64,000 nt of DNA from assembly GCA_958299035.1 (NCBI GenBank), contig CATQJL010000112.1, forward strand, positions 52,814,463 to 52,878,462, given 5' to 3'. This DNA is from Cylicocyclus nassatus. Lineage: Eukaryota > Nematoda > Chromadorea > Rhabditida > Strongylidae. The position numbers were made by a program, and so were the translations under genes. This document shows positions 44,355 through 55,731 of the stretch, piece by piece (position 1 is the first letter of the stretch; each line of letters begins with the position of its first letter). Under the pieces are notes generated by a model that searched no databases, had not been told where the DNA came from, and saw nothing but the letters and a program-made list of their open reading frames with translations.

Positions 44355-45830
44355 ATGCGCACCAGACAAACAATGACTGAGCTCGCAGGATTCAAAACAC
44401 GCATCTCAGTGGCTTGCTCTTCAGTTAGCAGCCTCCAGAGCAAAATCAGAGAGATAGATCAAGCCTTCAACTTTCCAACAACGGCATCGGAATGCAATGC
44501 CTTCGTCATGGATAAAATGACAGAAATTGAAGAAGCAGAGATCCCTCTGAAAGGCTTTTCGGAGTACCTGGAAGCACAAGTCCAAAACGCTATGAATTTT
44601 CTCGGACTAAGGAAGGACAATCAGAACGAGAAAGGCTTATGACCGATCTTGATGCATTTCTTTCTACTGAGGCAAATAGAGTGCAGATGGAAGCTATCAA
44701 CTGGTTAAATAAGTTGAAATATCGGACGAGGGAACTGGAAAAACAATCAAGCCTGATTCACGCTTTAGCATCGTCCTCGACGCGAACATCAGTACCGGAC
44801 ACTGATACGGATAGTTGTCTATCCACAAGACAACTCACTGAAAACAAAGTCCGATTACCAGTGCTTGAAGTCCCAACGTTTAGCGGAGGCTACAAAGACT
44901 ACCCGACGTTTGGACGATCTTCAATTCGCTTATACACAGCAACGCACAGCTTACCGACACTGATAAGTTCCTATTTTTGAGGCAAGCACTAAAAGGATCT
45001 GCTGCTTCTATGCTTGGCAATATTCCTGTGATAGGGAAAAATTACGACAAAGCTGTAAAACTCCTCGACAAGAGATACAACAAGTCCGGATGCATAGCTG
45101 ATCTTCTCATCACAGAACTCGAAAAACTTCCGCGAGCAAAGGAAGACGCCAGTAGCTGCCGAAAAATGCTAACCGATGTGACTGAGAAACTCACTCACAT
45201 TGAGTGTGCGGGAGTCACCTTGGACAATGGACGAATGTGGAGACGCTTGATACTCTCAAAATTCCCAGCATCACTGAGCGAAAAGGTGTTCAGCAAAGAG
45301 CAAAATGAAGACAAACCGTTTTCTACCGAGGAAATACTAGACATCCTGGAAAGTGCGGTAGCTCTCAAGGAAACAATCGCCCTTTCAACGGACACATTCC
45401 AAGAACGCGTGACCTTCAGCCAAAGCAACCGTTCAAATTTCAACAAGGAATTGCAGAAGCGACCTCAGCGATTTGAGCAATCGAGTAGGATACATGCAAG
45501 AAATGGAACACAATCTCGTTGCCTTTGTGGAAGCACGACTCACTCTGTCTCACAATGTCCAACTCTAAGGACTCCAGATGTACGTCGAAATGAAGCAGCT
45601 AAGAGAAAAGTGTGCTGGAAGTGTTTCCAAAGCCACCGCTCAAGCGAGTGTAAGACATTGGGACCCTGCCCCAAATGCAGCAAGGATCACCATTCTGCAC
45701 TCTGCACGACCGACCGCTTTCCAACGAATTCGTCGGCTACACCAACGACACAGCCGCGATTCAATGACATAAAACGACCAGGCAGAATAAAAACCTCACA
45801 AAACGCTGAAATTATCTGTCGCCCCGAAAT
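44355..45830 (+). pseudogene. BEL/Pao gag (capsid and zinc knuckles), frameshifted
   Basis: The reading starts at ATG 44355 (or 44373, MTELAGF) and jumps frame near 44640 and again near 44910, the second beside a short T run (GACGTTTGGACG). The third segment (from 44977) carries the capsid-like LPRAKEDASSCRKMLTDVTE region and zinc-binding Cys/His motifs CWKCFQSHRSSEC (about 45609) and CPKCSKDHHSALC (about 45668), which bind RNA in Gag. A preceding CLCGSTTHSVSQC is an irregular third motif. Confidence 0.8.
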
Positions 45831-48416
45831 GGAGAAGAAACAATACGTGCTGATGACAGCGACAGCTCTGGCATTTAATTCCAATACAATGGACTACGAG
45901 ACTGTCACAATATTCTTTGATACAGGAGCACAGAAAAGCTTCATCACAACTGAGAAAAGCGTCGATCTGCAGCTCCCCGTAATCGGGACTTCGGACTTCA
46001 CTGTCAGCGGATTTGGAGGAAAAGCCGAAAGCTTCAATTCCGACGAAGTTTCACTCACGCTAAAGAATTCCATAAGCGGACAAGCAATGAAGAATATTGC
46101 TATACACACGAAGACTCCACTGACCTCTGCGATGAACACAGCGAAATTAAGTGTTAACGACAGAAGATTCATTCGAAGGGAGAAAATCAGAGTAGCCCAA
46201 ACTACTCTTGACGACAAAATAGTCATTCCAGACATTCTTATTGGACAGGATCTCATCGACAACTTCATACTGCGGGATCGCTGTTGCATAACATTACCAT
46301 CGGGTCTGATTCTCACACCAACGGTATTTGGCTATGCAATCTCCGGAAAAAGTTCAATTAACGGAACCGACACTTCCATTCACTCCAATACGATTCTCGT
46401 CGCGACCCCCGTAATCAACAACGCTAAGGAGGAGTACAAGCAAGACATCAAGAACCTGTATGAACTTGAATCCCTCGGCATCAAAGACAGCGATGAAGAA
46501 GCCGTTCTACAATTTATGGAAAAATATAGAAGTACGATCTCGATTGGAAACGGTAGAATCACAGCCGGATTTCCGTTCCTGGACAACGTCTCCAAGCTGA
46601 AAAACAATTTCAATGTTGCAGTCAAACGCCTTCAAGCGTTGATTCGCCTCTTGCAGAACGACTCAGAAAAGATGAGCTTGTATAGTGCGGCTCTGCAAGA
46701 TTACAGTCAACAAGGAATAATCGGGGAAGTACAAGAACATGAAGCATGTGGCATAACAACGTTCTACTTGCCGCATCGTCATGTTTGGACCCCAGGAAAA
46801 AGCACTCAACTCAGGATTGTGTTCGATGCATCATCACACGCCAAAGGAGAGCTGAGCCTAAATGACGTCATCCATCAAGGGTACTCCCTAACCTCCTGCA
46901 TCTTCGACATCCTACTGAAATTCCGAACTTACGACAACGCCATGGTGGCTGACATCCAAAAAGCCTTTCTGCAGATTCAACTACCAAAAGAACACAGAGA
47001 CGCAACACGATTTTTGTGGATGAACGACACTTCGAAACCGCCTGTGGGTAGTAATATCAAATACTACAGATTTTGTCGAGTACCATTCGGAATCAACGCT
47101 GGACCAGCAATACTGAATCAGGCACTTTTGAAGCATTTGAATCATGCACAAGCGATACGTTTCGAGAGATATCGGATATGCTTTATGTGGACAATGTGAT
47201 ACTGGAAGGAAAAACCGAGGAAGATCTCTTTGCGAAATATCTCGAATCCAAAGACGTGTTCTTCAAAGTTGGAATGAATCTCCGGGATTACCTTTCCAAC
47301 TGTCCTGAAGTAAACAACAAAATCCCATCGCAAGATAGAGCTGCTTCCAATGACATAAAAGTGCTAGGACTAAACTGGCACAGCAACGTCGACCATTTGA
47401 GTCTTGTCTGCGCCTCGAAAACGCAAACACAAACTACCAAACGTTTCGTTCTCAGCCAGATCAATGGCTTTGTTTCGATCCGTTAGGATTACTTACGCCT
47501 CTCCTCACCAACGCGAAAACCTTCCTTCAAGACTTGCATAAGAAGAAGTTAGGATGGGATGATCAGTTATCGAAAGAGGACTGCGAGATCTGGAGCACAA
47601 TTGTAAAGAACATGACTAACTTCTCCGTGACACTACCAAGACGAGTAACACAACAAGAAGGATGCAAAACCCGCACACTTTCGATGTTCGTCGATAGTTC
47701 AAAGAGAGTCTATGCCTGTGCAGCTTATATCACGACTGAAACGGATGAAGAACAGCATTATACAAGACTGTATAGTGCGAAGTCAAAGGTAGCTCCCATC
47801 GGAACTACCCAAACAATCCCCAAGCTTGAGCTCTTAGCCATATTCATTGGCATGAATATGCTGGAATACATCGTTACCAAGAGCGGCTTGAAGTTCGACA
47901 AGATAAATCTGTTCAGTGACTCTACTATAGCCCTCGCTTGGATACAGTCCAAAAAAACGACTTCCGTCTCTTGTTACCACATTGACGCAAAAGGTACAAT
48001 TGACCAGAGAACGCCTTGAACAGTACCAACATGTTCACTTCCATCACGTCCCCACTGAAGAAAATGTTGCCGACTATGCAACACGGGGCCTCTCACGAAC
48101 GGAAGCTCAAGATCACATATGGTTCCACGGTCCACAATGGCTCAATCGACGCAAGCAACATTGGCCCACTCGCCGCATAGAATGCATAACCAAAGAAGAA
48201 GAAGAAGACTGCTTCGCAATCCTCAGCACGATGGTAGCACCGTTTATTCCGGAAAATAAAAAGCCGAGAATTTGGCCTACCGAGCGTATATGCAGTTACG
48301 ACAAGCTGAAACGAATCGTTGCTTACTCCTTGCGATTCATACGCAAGACTAGCAAAGGCAGATTCTATCCACTTGCTGAAGAATGTGAAACATTTGATGA
48401 TATCCCAAATGCTTAA
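45831..48416 (+). pseudogene. BEL/Pao protease, reverse transcriptase and RNase H, frameshifted
   Basis: The protease active site FFDTGAQKSFIT is near 45910 (retropepsin DTGA). RT shows ADIQKAFLQIQL (motif A, about 46948) and, in the next frame, LYVDNVILEG (motif C, about 47178), with YVDN where YVDD is usual. RNase H (47534-48019) shows FVDSSK, KLELLAIF and LFSDSTIAL, giving the D-E-D set. Frame changes lie near 47120, 47485 and 47985, and a stop at 48414-48416 precedes the integrase in the same frame. The polyprotein would cleave itself, copy RNA to DNA and degrade the RNA template. Confidence 0.85.
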
Positions 48417-48419
48417 GAG

Positions 48420-49800
48420 ATGATCATAGCAGAGCGTCATCTACTTCAAGAAGAACAACGGCAGTCTGACTTGCAATCGATGATGAAGAGCTGCAAAAAT
48501 AAGAACGTAAAAAACGATACACAAGGGCTCGCTAGGAAAATCGGCCGTTTACAAAACTCAGAGTTGGACTACGACACCGTGAATCCTATATACCTTTCCC
48601 GAAAAGGACTATTGAACACCAGAATAGCAGAGGATCTACACAAAACTCTGTTCCATTGTGGCACTAATCAATTGGCCAACGCCCTTCGCAAAAGATTCTG
48701 GATACCAGCAGACAGAAGCCTTTGCAAAAAGACCATTCGGAACTGCGTCACATGTCAAAGGCACAACGCCGTTCCCTACAAGTACCCACACATGGGTCCA
48801 TTACCATCCGAAAGAGTCACAAAAGCACCACCATTCAGGTTTACCGGCGTAGATTTGATGGGACCAGTAACCATTAAAAATATCAGCAATGAAGATGAAA
48901 AACGCTACGTGGTGTTATTTACCTGCCTGGTAACACGGATGGTTCACTTGGAAGAAGCGAAAGATCTGTCAGCAAGAAATTTCCTCCTAGCCTTCAAGCG
49001 GTTCACATCAAGAAGAGGTGTCCCATTAAGAATGCTAAGCGATAATGGCACCAACTTTCGCTTGACTGACCATTCTTCGACGCAATGAACCTCCGCTGTG
49101 CTCAGAATTCTCATTATTTCTTGCAAAGCACAACATACAATGGAACTTCATACCTCCAGCGTCTCCTTGGATGGGAGGAACATGGGAACGAATGGTTGGA
49201 ACCGTCAAGAGGACGCTGCTCAAAACGATAGAACGACGGAAAATTTCCGAACCAATCTTTTACACGGTGCTTTGCGAAATCAAGTCCGCCGTTAATTCCC
49301 GACCACTCACAGTCACCGGAGAAAATGATGACGTGAATGATGTGCTTCGTCCCGTTGACTTCATCTACAAAAACATACGACACGGCATGGAAATTATCAC
49401 TCAAGATGACGAGAGTCAGGAAGACCCACCATACCAACCAAATCCTGAACTTTCCACACAACGCGATGCAAAGAGAGCTATTTCTGAAGCTGAAAAGCTT
49501 ACAGCGAAGTTTTGGGACAAATGGAAAACCGAGTACCTTACGGAGTTACGCGACCGCCATGTGTTGTATGGAAGCAACTACAAGTCTGCTAACAATCTTC
49601 CTCAAATTGGAGACATCGTACTCATTGATGATGACTTAAAATGTCTAGAGATCACTGGCCAATGGGTCTTATACAAGAGCTGATCAAAAGCAGAGACGGT
49701 GAAATCAGAAGCGCCATCCTTAAAACAAGCAGCGGAAGACACATCCAGTGCCCTATCAATCGCCTTATTCCATTGGAGATACATGCTTCCACTTCTCCTG
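48420..49800 (+). pseudogene. BEL/Pao integrase, frameshifted
   Basis: The HHCC zinc region includes LHKTLFHCG and CVTCQRHN (about 48636-48780). Catalytic residues are in GVDLMGPV (first D, about 48850), MLSDNGTNF (second D, about 49038) and, after a frame change near 49065, MGGTWERMVG (E, about 49180). The C-terminal domain continues to about 49655 and, after another frame change, through the start of the env frame (RLIPLEI, about 49785). Integrase inserts the cDNA into the genome and makes the 5 bp duplication seen here. Confidence 0.85.
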
Positions 49801-49889
49801 ACGCAGTGACGGAGATTCGACATGAAGACGAACAAGTGCAACGCAATGAGGCATCCCAAGAGCTACAACAACGACCACGTTTGGCGCGG

Positions 49890-52051
49890 AAAGCAAAAAG
49901 GCCTGTCAACTACAGCGAGAACATGGCAATTCTTCGACCGCGACTCGCCATATCAAAAGCTCCAATTATGCTACTAGCCCTAGCAGCGTGTTCACTACTC
50001 ACCTCTGTAGAGAGTACGATACTCAAATGCACGAATACTGGCTTTCTTCTTGATGTGAAATCCCTTGATGACAACATCAAGAGCGAGATATGCATAAATC
50101 ACATGGATTGTCAGGCTATTCATCCAAGCCAACTACCACTACATGGATACCTCTTGCCACGTCAAATAACCAGCCCATACTCCGTTAGATGGCGTGGTAT
50201 CATCAACATCACTCAGCAAGAAGAAGAAGTTAAGTGCCCAGAACAATCCGTGTGCAATTCCATACATTGCACCTTCTGTCCTCTCCTTCTGGGAAATCCA
50301 CAATGTTTTCCAACAACCACGATTGCAGTGGTGACCACGATGCTTTACATCATTGCATTACTCACTATTGCCTGCGCATATCTCGGCGCAAGCACGATAC
50401 TTCTGCTTAAACGAAGATGGAACCTGTACAAGGCACGCACCGCGGATAATACACCGCCCCCAGTTCTAGCCGATACCTTGGAGATGCAGTCAAGGAAACC
50501 TATGGACACCCGCCAGCGAAGGAGTTCTGGTGGTCAGTCAACGCGCTCAAAGCTTCTCTTCGTTTTGTCCATTCTGGCTACAGCAAACTGCTGCCAGCAC
50601 ACCCACGTTCTCAACACCAAAGACGTGATCTGTGATGGTTACGGTAAGGACGCAAGATGCAGAAATGTCGAAGAGCACACGTTCACGATGAGCAACTTCA
50701 AACGAGAAGTCTGCATGAAGATTGTATACAAGGATGAGCTCATAGCGACAATGCATCTGAAGCTTGACAGCATTAGATATGACTGTATCCCTGTCACCCA
50801 CTTCTTCACGAGGAATACTGAACTAAGGACAATATCGTCAAAACGCTGTGCTCGTGCTGGAAGCTGCACGCAGCACAAGTGTCGGACCACAGGCCAGAAT
50901 TCCTACATTCCTGAGCTGAATAGTTCCTACCGCTCTCCTGGAATTGCACGATGCCAAGAATCCTGCGGAGGAATCGGTTGCGGCTGCCTTCTACCCATGC
51001 CGGGCTGTCTTTTCTCTCGTACGTACCCCACACCAGAAGACGACCTCATATACGAGGTATTTTCATGTCCAGTATGGAGCAAAACTGCACGACTACGCGC
51101 TCATTTGAGTTTCGTCACTGGAAGAGAGGTTACAAAGGAAATGGATATCTCGCCACAAGAAACCGTACAATTTGATAGGATGAACCTCACGCTCGATTTC
51201 ATTACCGCTCCCACAATTCCTACACTGGACAGGCGATTTGTTCAAGTATACAACCAAAGCGATCCGGCTACAATGATATCTTTACCCGAAGACATCTTCT
51301 CGGTTAAGTGCAACTCTTCAGTAACGGCAAGAAATCTGACGAAATGCCGAGTTATGGACACTTGCAAATGCACATCCAAAACCACAACAGTTTTGTGTCG
51401 CTGTGCCAATATCAACATTACGGAAAGAATGTCATCCTGACACTCGCTTACCAATACTCAACTCGGAATTTTCCCTGGTAGCTGAATCGGGTTCAGTAAC
51501 CATGCTGAGTCATGCATCCGTTGCTGAGATTTCCATAGCAACGATTGCACAGTGGAAAACAGCCACAGTCATCGTTCCCACTACCTGCGATGTCCAGGTA
51601 ACGCAAGCGAAAGGATGCTACAACTGTCTTCAAGGAGCAAAAGCCGTCTTTACTTGCACCTCCAAAATCAATACGATACTAGAAGTGATCTGCTCGGACC
51701 ATCACTACACCATAGATTGTGGACCAAAGGGAGCAAACACTACAATTGTGATCAACTCTATAGCTGCCAACTACGCTGCACAATGCTCAGCTCGGTGTGG
51801 CTCAATCCAACATGATATGCTTATCACTGGCACACTCCAATATCACTCACTGTGGAAGGATCATGCTGATGCCTCAAAACAGAAAGCGCTAATTATGTGG
51901 ATCTTATAAACATCCCGGATCTAAACAACATCGCTCAAGTATTCGCACAATGCTGGAAGACCTCACTGTTGGCAGTAGCACTGGTAGCCATGGCCGTCAT
52001 CACCACCATAATCTGCGGCCCACTTGCTCTCAAGAAATTGCTACCTGCTTA
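49890..52051 (+). pseudogene. BEL env-like glycoprotein, phlebovirus Gn/Gc type, broken
   Basis: It continues in the integrase C-terminal frame. A signal-like stretch PIMLLALAACSLL (about 49959-50000) opens a Cys-rich first ectodomain. A transmembrane segment (about 50312-50405) follows, then a second signal-like LLFVLSILATANC (about 50552-50590) and a Cys-rich second ectodomain. Its GGIGCGCLLPMPGCLF (about 50968-51015) resembles the class II fusion loop of phlebovirus Gc. The frame ends at 51440, and the remainder is in a second frame (51403-51909). The membrane anchor (LLAVALVAMAVITTIICG, about 51970-52025) is in a third. Phlebovirus-like env genes are known in nematode BEL elements. Several frame breaks make this copy non-functional. 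Confidence 0.8.
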
Positions 52052-52250
52052 AACTTGACGAACGCACTTCTGTATCATATGTACATAACGCCTACATATC
52101 GTCATCATACCACTTACTGCACATACAATCATGACCAGGTCATTATAGCCCGCCGTAATGCGCGACCTGGTCGTTAATCCTACTCTGATATCATATCAAC
52201 GCACACCTGAAGAAGCTTTACAACAAGTAAACGAAAGGTCATCACCTCAC

Positions 52251-52258
52251 ATATATAA
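52251..52258 (+). promoter_or_regulatory. possible TATA box for the extra BEL ORF
   Basis: ATATATAA lies 51 bp upstream of the ATG at 52309, in the gap between env and the extra ORF. A start site near 52280 would give a short leader. A spliced subgenomic RNA is an equally possible way of expressing this ORF. Confidence 0.3.
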
Positions 52259-52308
52259 CCCTGTATCCGGCAATCACCATCATTGCGATATTCCCTTCTT
52301 CAACTACC

Positions 52309-52968
52309 ATGTCGTGCACCTCTGTCCCGGAAGAAGACCTTCTCGATCTGTCGATCACCGCCGAAGAACAACTGTGGAATGCAGCCAATTGCCCTTCCCT
52401 CGAAGCCGAAATTCCCATCGCTCCAACACCTGACCAATTCCGCCAATCAACACCAAAGAAGACTCGCGGAGGCAAAAGAAAGCGAATGAGGAAGGGAGAA
52501 GACAACGAAGGCGAGCAACCTTTCAAGATTCCAAAAGTTAGTGTGCTTCCAGGAGTAGTGCCTAAGCCGAAAATTACACTTCGGCCCCTACTCTTGTCCA
52601 CTACGGAATCCGGCTGCATCTCCACCAAGGACGTGGTGGATATGTTCCATGCAATCATGGACCAAACCACGTCCGCGGACAGACGTCTCGATCGCCTGGA
52701 GGACGCAGTACGTGTCATCAAAACACAACTGGATCGGATTGAGAAGAGTCAGCAAACGAAGGACCAGCAGCCACTTCCGCCTATCCCGAAGCCGCATGGT
52801 TGTCCAGAGGTCCCTCCGACAAGGTACTGCGAGGTATGCCAAGTTGGGGGCCATCAAGCGGCGCAATGCCGCAACAAGCGCAACATGGACCCCTCCTACG
52901 TACATCGCCTGTATAAGAAAAAGGGAATCTGTAAGAATTGTCACGCGATACATGAGATGCAAAAATAA
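52309..52968 (+). CDS. extra BEL ORF between env and 3' LTR, one zinc knuckle
   Basis: An uninterrupted 219-residue frame in an element whose other genes are all broken. It has an acidic N-terminus (EEDLLDL), a basic cluster KKTRGGKRKRMRKG (about 50-63) like a nuclear or RNA-binding signal, a probable coiled coil (about 122-148), a proline-rich linker and CEVCQVGGHQAAQC (174-187, C-x2-C-x4-H-x4-C). A second half-motif CKNCHAIHEMQK ends at the stop, exactly where a final Cys would complete C-x2-C-x3-H-x4-C. It is therefore either truncated or a Gag-like accessory protein. I do not recognise a named family. Confidence 0.65.
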   Translation: MSCTSVPEEDLLDLSITAEEQLWNAANCPSLEAEIPIAPTPDQFRQSTPKKTRGGKRKRMRKGEDNEGEQPFKIPKVSVLPGVVPKPKITLRPLLLSTTESGCISTKDVVDMFHAIMDQTTSADRRLDRLEDAVRVIKTQLDRIEKSQQTKDQQPLPPIPKPHGCPEVPPTRYCEVCQVGGHQAAQCRNKRNMDPSYVHRLYKKKGICKNCHAIHEMQK

Positions 52969-53193
52969 TTTGTTGTAATTCGCTGTTGTTTTTCTAGATT
53001 TTCCTCATTGTATTGTGTGCTTTATCAATAATTGATTTATATTTTTTTCCTGCATTTTATTGCACTTCAAAGTCGCAATAAAATTTTTTTAGCTTTCATT
53101 GTTGACCTCACAGTATAACAGTTTCGCCGAATCTAATCGCTATCCATCTCTTCCACATTACGCGCTTCTCGCGCTTTTCGGCTGGCCCCCCAC

Positions 53194-53550
53194 TGTCGAT
53201 AATAATAGAATAATTATCGACCACTATTTTACATTGTATATTATTCTTGTCGTTGACAAACCATCCTAGCGTGGAACACTTAAGCCGCCAAGGTCACCCC
53301 CCATTGCTGCTTGATAGCACACTTGGCGGCTATTACTTTCATGTAAGCATCAATAATTTTCGAGTGATACCTGTATGATACTATTGTTTGCCAGAAGGAA
53401 GCATCTAGGTTGCCACGCCCAAAATAGTGGCATAAATAGACCTGGATGCTCACTTCTGGACTCGTCTCGCCAAATCTATATTCCACTGGAATTGTTTCCC
53501 GAATAAACAATTCCTTCAACGTAGTGGCATCCAATATTGGTTAACACCAA
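53194..53550 (+). repeat. BEL/Pao 3' LTR
   Basis: Matches 43109-43465 with about 7 differences. It is preceded by GGCTGGCCCCCCAC. Immediately after it, AGCTGGCTTCAACTTAG resumes the interrupted MITE, giving the AGCTG target copy. Confidence 0.9.
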
Positions 53551-54140
53551 AGCTGGCTTCAACTTAGATTTACAGTATGGAGCGAATCGCGGGTCTCCTC
53601 TCATTACTGTAGGATTGCGGTAGGAACTTCAAAGAGGGTTTTGAGCCATGAAAGGCCATATTTTGCCTCAGAAAGGAAACAAGACAGCCTGAAAAATTTT
53701 ACACTAGGCTAATTAGAGTTGCTGATTTTAATTGTGAAGTTCCCAACTTATTATGATGCTTTATTGAAGAATTATGCCAGGTAAGAGGTAGCGGCCATTT
53801 TTTCAATGTTCCTAAAAAGTGCGGTTTCACCGTTTAGAAAGCTTCGCAATCTTGTGAATAGTTGAGTATTGAACTCAGCGTCCATAAAAACCCTATTACA
53901 CAAGTTTTCACATTTTTTTGAAAAATTATGAAACGGCAGCTTTTTCCACATCGACATCATATGTTTCAAGTTTCTACCGTAATCCTACAGTAATGAAGAG
54001 AGATGGGTGATTCGTTCTGTACTGCAAATCTAAGATGAAGCCAGCTCTACAAAATGGTACCTGAAGCAAGGCAAAAGACTTCTTGGGAAAAGAGATATTA
54101 ACGATCAAACAGTGCATACATAGTTTACGGACACCCTGTA

Positions 54141-54506
54141 TATATGAATGGATAAGTTAGAGTTTCCAAGGAACTTTCCAGGCATAGTTCTCAATTTTTT
54201 ACGAGTTTTCGGGCTTCTAAAAGATTTTAAACTTCGATTTTCATCCCACTGCAGACGCTGTGCGAAAGTTTGGGCTCCACTCTGTAGAGCTTGCGATGGT
54301 TTCCCAGAACTTTTTTGATAATCAAGGAACATGGAAGTCATTTGAATGAAACGTGGAAAAGGACGAAACTTATGGAACAACTTCAGATTCAATTTCTAAA
54401 AAAACCTAGTCCGAGACCAGTTCAAAAATTACAATTAGAAGAAGCTTGAGATAATGCTTTGAAGTTGTTTCACCAGTCTGTGTACTTCTTATGTGCTCTA
54501 TCAGTA
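54141..54506. other. mariner-like remnant
   Basis: A segment near 54340-54400 contains, on the minus strand, TTGTTCCATAAGTTTCGTCC. It is similar to GGATGTTCCATAAGATCCGT at about 42481-42500, and the segments next to them (GAGTGGAGCCCAAACTTTCGC type) also correspond. Both look like degraded mariner-type copies without clear limits. Confidence 0.35.
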
Positions 54507-55173
54507 CACGGTGTCCCGAAAGTAAGTACACACTTTTCAATCGTCAATATCTCTCTTCTCAAAGGGTTTTTTGCCAGCTAAGTACCCTGTAGAGGGAGCT
54601 TCAACTTAGATTTATAGTATTGATTGAATCACCGATCACCTTTGTTATTGTAGGATTACGGTAAGAACTTCCAGCATGTGGAACTATTATGAAATATGCC
54701 ATCTGACAAAATTTTTTCAAAAAATCTGAAAAATCGTTTACTAAGGTTTTCGCGCATGCTGATTCCACTACACAAGTTTTTACGAATGTTTTCAGCTTTT
54801 TTGACGGTGTAATCACATTTCTGACGAATACTCGGGATTCAATTATTACGGTTTACTTGAGATAACTTTGGAAAGAAGCATCACAGTTAAGTGGAAATCT
54901 CATATTCGAAGCCAGGCTTCCATTATCGTAGTATAGGAGTTTTTGACTTGTTTGGTTTTATTCCGGGCCAGAATATGACTCCCAATGGCCTAGAATTCTT
55001 GCAGAGGTCCTACAATAATCGTACAGTAACAAAGAACGATCGGAGATTCCCTCAATACTATGAGTCTAAGTTGAAGCCTCCTCTACCAATGATCTTTGAA
55101 TGGCGGAAAAATACGCAACTGGAAGAGAGATATTAGCAATTGAAAAGTGTGTACTTACTTTTGAGACACCCTG
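54507..55173. mobile_element. Tc1/mariner-like MITE, TIR CACGGTGTCCCGAAAGTAAG
   Basis: TIRs continue through ACACACTTTTCAATYG, with TA on both sides (54505-54506, 55174-55175). It is in the same family as 57058-57725. Confidence 0.75.
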
Positions 55174-55175
55174 TA

Positions 55176-55699
55176 TTTCAGCTTGACCCATCCCAACGTT
55201 TAACGAGACTAAAAGTAGCTAAGTATTTCATAAATTTATCTGTGATATCAGTGAACTTGATACAATGGATGTTGGCAGCACTCCCCTTGCAAGCAAAGAC
55301 GCCATGAGAGTTATTAACAAGTTTTGGAAAGACTATTACTTTAGCGTAAAAACATTATGCTGGCTGGGCCACTTATTGATCAGCATGTACCCCTCAAAAA
55401 TAATCAGGTGACGCTATTTTAAACCTTACTAACCTTCAGAAAATATATCGTGCATCTGTAGTGTTATTCCGTTTGTCAACTATACCAGGTAGCACGTTAA
55501 AGATCCCCAAAGCTGAATTCGTAGTTTGAAATTGTGAGGCCCAGAAATCAAAACGATAATGCTTCAATTTGCATGTAAAAGCTTGCTGTCAATTAGGATA
55601 CAAAACTTTAATTATCAAAACGATCAAACTACGATATGACTTTGAAAGCTGAAAAGACTCTCAATGAGCTTTTAGAAACATTACCACAACAGCCCCGGC
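55176..55699. other. upstream region of the secreted-peptide gene
   Basis: No TE ends are seen. Segment about 55345-55560 resembles 63780-64000 at the window's right edge, including TTGATCAGCATG, AGCACGTNNAAGATCCC and AATTGTGAGGCC. This suggests a conserved upstream region of duplicated genes. Confidence 0.55.
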
Positions 55700-55706
55700 A
55701 TAAAAG
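55700..55706 (+). promoter_or_regulatory. TATA box of the small secreted-peptide gene
   Basis: ATAAAAG in GGCATAAAAGCCC lies 32 bp upstream of the ATG. If it is used, the leader would be only a few bases long. Confidence 0.45.
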
Positions 55707-55731
55707 CCCTACAACATGATAATTTTTTCGC

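Larger units (their letters stand above)
43109..53551 (+). mobile_element. full-length BEL/Pao retroelement with env (defective)
   Basis: Order: LTR, glycine-tRNA PBS, long leader with six hairpins, gag, protease, RT, RNase H, integrase, phlebovirus-type env, extra zinc-knuckle ORF, LTR. PR-RT-RH-IN order and domain sequences identify the BEL/Pao superfamily. A 5 bp target duplication AGCTG flanks it. The LTRs differ at about 7 of 357 positions, which points to a young insertion, yet the coding region has roughly ten frame breaks, so it cannot move by itself. Confidence 0.9.
43011..54138. mobile_element. Tc1/mariner-like MITE split by the BEL/Pao element
   Basis: The left piece 43011-43108 begins CAGGGTGTCCGTAAAGTATG. 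The right piece 53552-54138 ends with the reverse complement of CAGGGTGTCCGTAAACTATG. TA flanks both ends (43009-43010, 54139-54140). The MITE sequence TAGAGCTGGCTTCAACTTAG is interrupted at AGCTG, which is duplicated on both sides of the retroelement. Confidence 0.8.
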
